A stretch of DNA of 38,622 nucleotides. Source: Microtetraspora glauca (lineage in GTDB: Bacteria; Actinomycetota; Actinomycetes; Streptomycetales; Streptomycetaceae). The DNA lies in contig JOFO01000051.1 of assembly GCA_000721275.1 (NCBI GenBank), forward strand, positions 1-38,622, written 5' to 3'. The position numbers and the translations under genes were made by a program. The notes under the pieces were generated by a model, which had not been told where the DNA came from, did not search any database, and saw only the letters and a list, made by a program, of their open reading frames with translations. Shown one piece after another: positions 34,145 to 38,622 of the stretch (position 1 is its first letter; each line of letters begins with the position of its first letter).

Positions 34145-34234
34145 CCTTCGAGGGTATCGGCCGGGCGGGTGCAATCGGACGGCGGCCCGGTGTCGGTGAG
34201 GGGCCCGCGCCCCACCCCGTACGAACCATTGGTC

Positions 34235-35089
34235 ATGAAAAACGATCAGCTGCCCACCGGGCGGAGGTCGGTGCTGCGCCTGGCCGCCGGCCTCGGCGTC
34301 ACCGTCGCGGCCGGTGCGTTCGCCCTCGACCGGTTCGGCCCCGGCGGCACCGCCACGGACGCCGCCGCACCCCAGGGCCCGCCCGCCGCCGCCGGGCCGC
34401 CCGCCGCCCCGCCCCGGCTGCGCCCCTCCGCGTACCGGCTCCAGCCGATGACCGCCTACGCCCCCGCCGGCCGGACCCGGGCCCTGCCGCCGGTCCGGCG
34501 CCGCCCCTTCCTCTCGCTCGCCGGCGTCGGCCGCTCCATGGTGCTCACCTTCGACGACGGCCCCGACCCCCGCTACACGCCCGGCATCCTGGCCACCCTG
34601 CGGCGGTACGACTGCCGGGCCATGTTCTTCGTCTGCGGCGAGATGGCGGCGGCCCACCCGGACCTGCTGCGGGAGATGGCCGACGACGGGCACGTGGTCG
34701 GCAACCACTCCTGGTCCCACCCGCTGGTGCCGAAGCTGCGGCCCTCCCGCATCCGGGCCGAACTCGGCTCCACCAGCGAGACGGTGGAGCGCACGCTGGG
34801 CGCCGCGCCGCTCTGGTACCGGGCCCCGTACGGCGCCTGGAACCGGCACTCGTTCGAGATCGGCGCCGAGCTCGGCATGGAACCGCTCGCCTGGACCGTG
34901 GACACCCTCGACTGGAAGGAACCCGGCACCGGCACCATCGTCCGCCGGGTCCTCGACGGCGCGGGCCCCGGCGTGATCGTCCTCTCGCACGACGCCGGCG
35001 GGGACCGCTCCCAGAGCGTCGCCGCCCTCCGCCGCTATCTGCCCGTGCTCCTCGACGAGGGCTACACCGTCACCGTCCCCCGGCGCTGA
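34235..35089 (+). CDS. polysaccharide deacetylase (NodB/CE4), Tat-type export
   Basis: A 284-aa exported enzyme. N-terminus GRRSVLRLAAGLGVTVAAGAF carries the twin arginine and hydrophobic stretch of a Tat signal. CE4 motifs in order: MVLTFDDGPDPRYTP (motif 1, catalytic and metal Asp), GNHSWSHP (H-x3-H, metal ligands), WYRAPYGAWN (motif 3), WTVDTLDWKEPG (motif 4) and VIVLSHDAGGD (motif 5). All catalytic positions are present. The substrate is probably peptidoglycan or chitin-like N-acetylglucosamine. There is no clear ribosome site before ATG 34235. A 12-bp hairpin follows. Confidence 0.92.
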   Translation: MKNDQLPTGRRSVLRLAAGLGVTVAAGAFALDRFGPGGTATDAAAPQGPPAAAGPPAAPPRLRPSAYRLQPMTAYAPAGRTRALPPVRRRPFLSLAGVGRSMVLTFDDGPDPRYTPGILATLRRYDCRAMFFVCGEMAAAHPDLLREMADDGHVVGNHSWSHPLVPKLRPSRIRAELGSTSETVERTLGAAPLWYRAPYGAWNRHSFEIGAELGMEPLAWTVDTLDWKEPGTGTIVRRVLDGAGPGVIVLSHDAGGDRSQSVAALRRYLPVLLDEGYTVTVPRR

Positions 35090-35107
35090 CCGCCGGGCGG
35101 CACGCGA

Positions 35108-35134
35108 AGGGCCCCGGGGACGCCCCGGGGCCCT
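35108..35134. terminator. bidirectional hairpin terminator
   Basis: A perfect 12-bp stem (AGGGCCCCGGGG / CCCCGGGGCCCT) with loop ACG, between the converging deacetylase and sortase genes. No T-run. Confidence 0.75.
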
Positions 35135-35151
35135 CCACGCGCGCGCGTGCC

Positions 35152-35814
35152 TCAGCGGGAGGCGACCATCCGGGCGTACACGACGACGTTGCCGTCGTAC
35201 CCCTTCGCCCGGGTGTAGCCGCCGCCGCAGGTGATCACCCGCAGCTCCGGGTGGCCGGTGTCCCCGTAGACCTGCGGCCCGGGGAAGTCCTCCTTGGAGT
35301 ACACCTCGACGCCGTAGATCTCGAAGACCGCCACCCGTCCGTCGTACCGCTCGACCTCGACGTGCTGGCCCTTCTCCAGCGAGCCGAGGCCGTAGAAGAC
35401 CGCCGGGCCGCTGTTGTTGTCGACGTGCCCGACGATCACCGCCGTGCCGCGCTGTCCGGGCGCGATGCCGTTCTGGTACCAGCCGGCCAGATTGGCGTCC
35501 TGCGGGGGAGGGGCCGCCACCCAGCCGTCCGCGTCGAGCCCCACGTCCATCACCGGGGCCGCGACGTCGATCGCCGGGATGCGGATCCGCGAGGCCGGCG
35601 CGAAGGGCAGCGCCCGGACCCCCGCGGACGCCTCCTCGGGCGGCGCGACGACCGGACGCTCCACCGGCCGGGCCGCGGCGGCCGGCTGCGGGGGGCCTCC
35701 GGCGACGTCCGCGCCGTTGCGCATCATCGCGAGTCCGGACAGCATGGCGAGGGCCAGGACGCCCCAGGGTTGTCGTCTCCTGCGCTCAGGGACGCGGAAG
35801 TCCTTCGGGGGCAT
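35152..35814 (-). CDS. class F sortase
   Basis: A 220-aa membrane-anchored transpeptidase. Order: basic N-terminus, one helix (about 17-35, WGVLALAMLSGLAMM), Pro/Ala spacer, then the sortase barrel from about 73 (ASRIRIPAIDVAAPVMDVGLDADGWVAAP). Catalytic His130 is in VIVGHVDNNSGPAVFYGL and Cys196 in LRVITCGGGY; the Arg is probably Arg202 or Arg215. The short barrel and V-G-H-x-D fit class F, the actinobacterial type. ATG 35814 has GGGAG. It sits beside genes for two exported proteins with C-terminal anchors lacking LPXTG, which are its most obvious candidate substrates. Confidence 0.92.
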   Translation of the reverse strand: MPPKDFRVPERRRRQPWGVLALAMLSGLAMMRNGADVAGGPPQPAAAARPVERPVVAPPEEASAGVRALPFAPASRIRIPAIDVAAPVMDVGLDADGWVAAPPPQDANLAGWYQNGIAPGQRGTAVIVGHVDNNSGPAVFYGLGSLEKGQHVEVERYDGRVAVFEIYGVEVYSKEDFPGPQVYGDTGHPELRVITCGGGYTRAKGYDGNVVVYARMVASR

Positions 35815-36227
35815 GGTTCTCCCTTCGTGGCGACGTGTGAACGGTAAGGGCGAGGCCGCGGCCCCGCGCTCCGGGCGGCCCGAACGGGGCACCCCCGGCG
35901 GCCGTACGGGTGGCGACGCGCGGGGATGCCGCTCTCGCCTGACGCCACGTCAGAACGCGGTCGTGAGACCGGGCCGTCGCGTGCCGTTCGTCGTCCCGGG
36001 TGACGGGGCGCTGACCCATCCGAGTACTCGTCAGACAATCGTTCCGCGCGCCCCTGACCTGCGGTTGTGTCGACAGACACAACTCGATCGGCGGCACCGG
36101 CGCTCACCGGACCGGCCCAGCGCCGAGGTGCGGGAAGGGGGGCGAATTGTGATGGTTCGTCATGGAAGGCGTACTCGTCGAATCTCCCGGAGCACCGCTT
36201 CGGGGCGTCTTCCCTGGAGGTTCAACC
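35815..36227. other. divergent intergenic region, sortase / surface protein
   Basis: No gene is supported in these 413 bp. It contains the inverted repeat at 36064-36083 and the ribosome site of the surface protein gene. Confidence 0.4.
36064..36083. promoter_or_regulatory. inverted repeat in the sortase divergent region
   Basis: GTTGTGTC and GACACAAC, perfect 8-bp arms with a 4-nt GACA centre. It could be an operator or a small hairpin; it lies 145 bp before the surface-protein start and 250 bp before the sortase start. Confidence 0.5.
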
Positions 36228-36713
36228 ATGCGTGCTGCACGCACTCTGGCGGCGACCGCCACCGCGTTCGCGGCGGTCGCCCTGGCGGCTCCCCTCGCCG
36301 CCGCGACCAACGGTCCCAGCAACGTCCAAGTCAATCCCTACGACGTCCACGCGGGGTCGACGATCACGATCACGGCCAAGGGCTGCGGCCACGGCGGCAA
36401 GGTGACGTCCAACGCCTTCCCGGAGACCAACCTCTCGGTCAACTCCAACGGCCTGTCCAGCGCGATCGCCCGGGTCTACAACAACGCCACGCCCGGCAAC
36501 TACAACCTGGCCGTCAAGTGCAGCGACAACTCCCGGGTCGTCACGCACCCGTTCCGCGTGCTCGCGGGCCGCGGCGCCCAGGGCGGTCTCGGCGGTTCGC
36601 TGGCGCCCAGCTCCACCGAGATGGCCGTCGGCGGCAGCCTGGTCGCCGCCGCGGCGCTCGGCGGCGGCGTCTTCGTGCTCCGTCGCCGCCGGATGACCGG
36701 CGCGGGCGTCTGA
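36228..36713 (+). CDS. exported protein with C-terminal anchor, paralogue A
   Basis: A 161-aa protein. Signal peptide 1-26 (TLAATATAFAAVALAAPLAAA). One small beta-rich domain, about 32-112, starts VQVNPYDVHAGSTITITAKGC and holds two cysteines (53 and 98) that probably pair. Then RGAQGGLGGS (115-124), a spacer, a helix (about 133-150) and a basic tail LRRRR. This is the layout of a sortase-sorted protein, but there is no LPXTG. The domain and the RG[A/V]QGGLGGS motif recur in the convergent gene at 36831. GGAGG is 7 nt before the ATG. It neighbours a class F sortase gene. Confidence 0.85.
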   Translation: MRAARTLAATATAFAAVALAAPLAAATNGPSNVQVNPYDVHAGSTITITAKGCGHGGKVTSNAFPETNLSVNSNGLSSAIARVYNNATPGNYNLAVKCSDNSRVVTHPFRVLAGRGAQGGLGGSLAPSSTEMAVGGSLVAAAALGGGVFVLRRRRMTGAGV

Positions 36714-36742
36714 CCGGCCGAACCTCCCGGTCGGCCCCTCGC

Positions 36743-36786
36743 GCCCGCCGCCCCCGTGTCCCGGAAGGGATCCGGGGGCGGCGGGC
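36743..36786. terminator. long hairpin between the two paralogues
   Basis: A 14-bp perfect stem (GCCCGCCGCCCCCG / CGGGGGCGGCGGGC) encloses a second stem TCCC/GGGA with a GGAA loop. It lies between converging genes and should stop transcription from both sides. Confidence 0.8.
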
Positions 36787-36830
36787 TGTTCCGTCCGCCG
36801 CGGGCGGGGTCCACGGGGGCGTCGCCGGGA

Positions 36831-37394
36831 TCAGTGCCGGCGGGTGGCGGAGGAGCGGCGCCGGATCGCGTACGCCGTGCCCGCCGCCGCCGCGAGCACC
36901 AGGGCCGTTCCGGCCGCCAGCTTCCCGGACTCCAGACCGCCCTGGGAGCCGCCGAGGCCGCCCTGCACCCCGCGCGGCGGGAGCAGCACGGTCGAGCCGG
37001 CCGTCGGCGTCGCCGTGGCCACGCCGCTGATGGTCAGGTCCACGGTGTCCTGCACCCCGCCCGAGCAGTTGAACGCCACCGTGTACACGGCGCCGCGCTT
37101 GGCGTCCGCGTCCACGGTGGCGGTGACCGTCGAGCCGGGCGCGATCTGGACGGTGTCGAAGATGCCGGCCGTCGCCGTGGCCGTGCTGGAGCAGCCGGGG
37201 GCGCTGAGCGTCACCCGCCCGCCGGGGGCGACGAGCGACGGGGAGACGACGAAGTCGCCCGGGGCCTGAGCACCCCGCACCCGCGGGTTCGGCGCGGGCG
37301 CACCGTCGGCCGCGTGGGCGACGGTGACGGGGGCGGCCAGGGCGAGGGTGGCCGCCCCCAGCAGGGCGGTGGACGCGGCACGTATCGCGCGCAT
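36831..37394 (-). CDS. exported protein with C-terminal anchor, paralogue B
   Basis: A 187-aa protein with signal peptide 1-28 (STALLGAATLALAAPVTVAHA). The domain, about 48-125, reads VVSPSLVAPGGRVTLSAPGC and has cysteines 68 and 110, in the same positions as paralogue A. Before the anchor it has LLPPRGVQGGLGGS (137-150); LPPRG resembles LPXTG with Arg for Thr. A helix (about 158-176) and the tail RRRSSATRRH follow. GGAGG lies 8 nt before ATG 37394. A TAGCGT -10 candidate is at 37476-37471. It converges on paralogue A across a long terminator. Function unknown; probably wall- or membrane-attached. Confidence 0.85.
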   Translation of the reverse strand: MRAIRAASTALLGAATLALAAPVTVAHAADGAPAPNPRVRGAQAPGDFVVSPSLVAPGGRVTLSAPGCSSTATATAGIFDTVQIAPGSTVTATVDADAKRGAVYTVAFNCSGGVQDTVDLTISGVATATPTAGSTVLLPPRGVQGGLGGSQGGLESGKLAAGTALVLAAAAGTAYAIRRRSSATRRH

Positions 37395-37558
37395 GGTGAT
37401 TCCTCCGGGTCCCGAGGGCCGGCCGCGGCGGTTTGGCCGCGTGGAGCCTGCGTGCACCTCGTTGCCCGAAACGCTAGGAGCGCCCTACCACGGCCGCGAT
37501 CCCAGACGTGCGAATGGGGCACCGTTGTCCCCCGGGCGGCCCAGCCCCGCCCGTGCGC

Positions 37559-38323
37559 TCAGTCCGTGACCTGCGGGAACAGGTCGGTGAACGGCGTGGA
37601 GGTGGCGGCGAGACCGCGGCCGAAGGGGGCGTCGAAGTCCCAGATGAGGAAGAGCAGGAAGGCGATGAGGGCGCTGTAGAGGCCGGCGAGCAGCAACTCG
37701 CGGCCGGTGCGCCGGATCTGGAGCGTGAAGATCAGGCCCACCGAGACCAGGGCGCCGATGATCAGCCCGAACCAGACGACGCCGGGCATGGTCTCGCCGG
37801 CGCTCTGTCCCCGGGCGCCGCGGGCGTCGTCGGCGACCATCACCTGGTCGACCAGCGGCTGGTACGCCTGTCCCTCGAAGTCGTTGGCCGGCTCGTAGTC
37901 GGTGACGCTCCGGCGGACCTTCTGGAGCAGGGCGTCGCCCTCGGGGGTGAGCTCGCCCTTGTCCGCCATGTGCGTGAACTCGGTGTTCACCACGTAGTCC
38001 ACGTACGCGTCGACATCCGCGCGGATGGCCTCGCGGACCGGCACCGGGTAGACCTCGACCCGCTCGGAGATCTCGTGCATCGCCTGGGCCTCCTGGCGCA
38101 CCACCTCCTGGGCGGCGCCGCGGCCCTCCCAGACGCCGGCGATGGCGAGGCCGAGGACGATCGCGTAGATCACGCCGATCATCATCGTCATGTACTCGAT
38201 GACGTCGGGGGTCTCGTTGGGGTCGTCGTCGGCGGGGATCCGGCGGTGGTTGATGACGACGATGGCCAGGACGACGCCGCAGGCGGCGGCCATGGCCAAG
38301 GTCAGGACGAGCCATTCGGACAT
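37559..38323 (-). CDS. DUF4239 membrane protein
   Basis: A 254-aa inner-membrane protein. Two helices lie at the start (residues about 5-25 and 44-64, EYMTMMIGVIYAIVLGLAIAGVW), then a soluble helical section of about 120 residues (QEVVRQEAQAMHEISERVEVYPVPVREAIRADVDAYVDYVV), then two more (VWFGLIIGALVSVGLIFTL and ELLLAGLYSALIAFLLFLIWDFDAPFG). The arrangement and the FDAPF end match DUF4239. Function is not known. AGGAACC precedes the ATG. It is followed by a cut-off proline-rich gene on the same strand. Confidence 0.88.
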   Translation of the reverse strand: MSEWLVLTLAMAAACGVVLAIVVINHRRIPADDDPNETPDVIEYMTMMIGVIYAIVLGLAIAGVWEGRGAAQEVVRQEAQAMHEISERVEVYPVPVREAIRADVDAYVDYVVNTEFTHMADKGELTPEGDALLQKVRRSVTDYEPANDFEGQAYQPLVDQVMVADDARGARGQSAGETMPGVVWFGLIIGALVSVGLIFTLQIRRTGRELLLAGLYSALIAFLLFLIWDFDAPFGRGLAATSTPFTDLFPQVTD

Positions 38324-38381
38324 GGTTCCTCGGTCTTTCGGACGGGGGAGTCGGGGAGGGGTGCGCGGCGCTCGGGGCCGG

Positions 38382-38622
38382 TCAGCGGGAGGAGCGCGGG
38401 CGGAGGATCGCGGTGGCCAGCACGGCCGGCGCGGTGATGAGCAGCATGGTGGTGACGGGCGACGCCGAGGACTTCGGCTGCGGGCGCGAGGTCCGCTGGT
38501 AGTGCGGGAGCACGACCGGGGTGGCCCGGGGCGGGCGCGGCGCGGTCGTCGGGGCGGGGGCCGGGGCCGGGGGTGCGGGCGCCGGCGGCTCCTCCGGCGC
38601 CGGGGTGGCGGGCGCGGGGGAG
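38382..38622 (-). CDS. proline-rich anchored protein, 3' end only
   Basis: The C-terminal 80 residues of a protein whose start lies beyond the right edge. It reads as a Pro/Ala stretch, then VVLPHYQRTSRPQPKSSASP, a hydrophobic segment TTMLLITAPAVLATAIL and the basic end RPRSSR. A Pro-rich stalk, helix and short positive tail are again the layout of a wall- or membrane-anchored protein. A canonical LPXTG is not seen in the visible part; VLPHY is the nearest. It ends 58 bp upstream, in map order, of the DUF4239 start. Confidence 0.55.
   Translation of the reverse strand, partial: SPAPATPAPEEPPAPAPPAPAPAPTTAPRPPRATPVVLPHYQRTSRPQPKSSASPVTTMLLITAPAVLATAILRPRSSR

Overview
The window is high-GC actinobacterial chromosome and looks like Streptomyces: strong third-position G/C, many GTG starts, DUF6777, YndJ/DUF1990 and class F sortase families, several apparently leaderless genes, and a long-linker cell-wall hydrolase. 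I see no tRNA, rRNA, CRISPR array or intact insertion sequence. No species is claimed.

Layout. 1-2.2 kb: MFS exporter and Sfp-type phosphopantetheinyl transferase, probably the edge of a biosynthetic or siderophore cluster to the left. 2.1-4.2 kb: degraded accessory stretch with an RHS/YD-repeat remnant, a 61-aa membrane protein and an S24/S26-like protein. 4.2-6.9 kb: TPR-like protein, MBL-fold hydrolase and a truncated ORF. 6.9-10.1 kb: minus-strand detoxification-type block (HSL-family hydrolase, cupin, zinc-less quinone reductase, MarR), in which two promoters carry near-identical MarR-type operators. 10.5-11.1 kb: broken LuxR-family (LAL) regulator. 11.5-17.7 kb: panD, GNAT, proline-rich ORF, Rpf-LysM-M23 wall hydrolase, DMT transporter, FhuF-type [2Fe-2S] protein and an SDR with a zinc ribbon, closed by a strong terminator. 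18-21.2 kb: a 56-aa conserved-looking peptide gene, then a minus-strand operon yndJ-like / DUF1990 / lipase maturation factor, whose promoter is overlapped by a TTGAAC operator with a second copy in the leader. 21.3-25.7 kb: DUF6777 lipoprotein, PAS-GAF-PP2C-ATPase phosphatase, Fpg-like glycosylase.

25.8-30 kb: a four-gene unit of LytTR response regulator, small membrane subunit, SSS-family carboxylate symporter and LytS-type kinase. It resembles a transporter with its own two-component sensor. 30-33.7 kb: hypothetical protein, four-helix membrane protein with an operator on its promoter, hot-dog thioesterase, ECF sigma factor and a divergent CapA-like lipoprotein. 33.7-38.6 kb: Usp, Tat-exported polysaccharide deacetylase, class F sortase, two convergent paralogous wall/membrane proteins sharing an RG[A/V]QGGLGGS motif before a C-terminal anchor, a DUF4239 protein, and the cut-off end of a proline-rich anchored protein.

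The most interesting signals are the sortase locus with its non-LPXTG paralogues, the 56-aa peptide, the two-operator yndJ promoter, the shared MarR operators, and the SDR in which Thr sits where the catalytic Tyr is expected. All functions are read from motifs without a database search.
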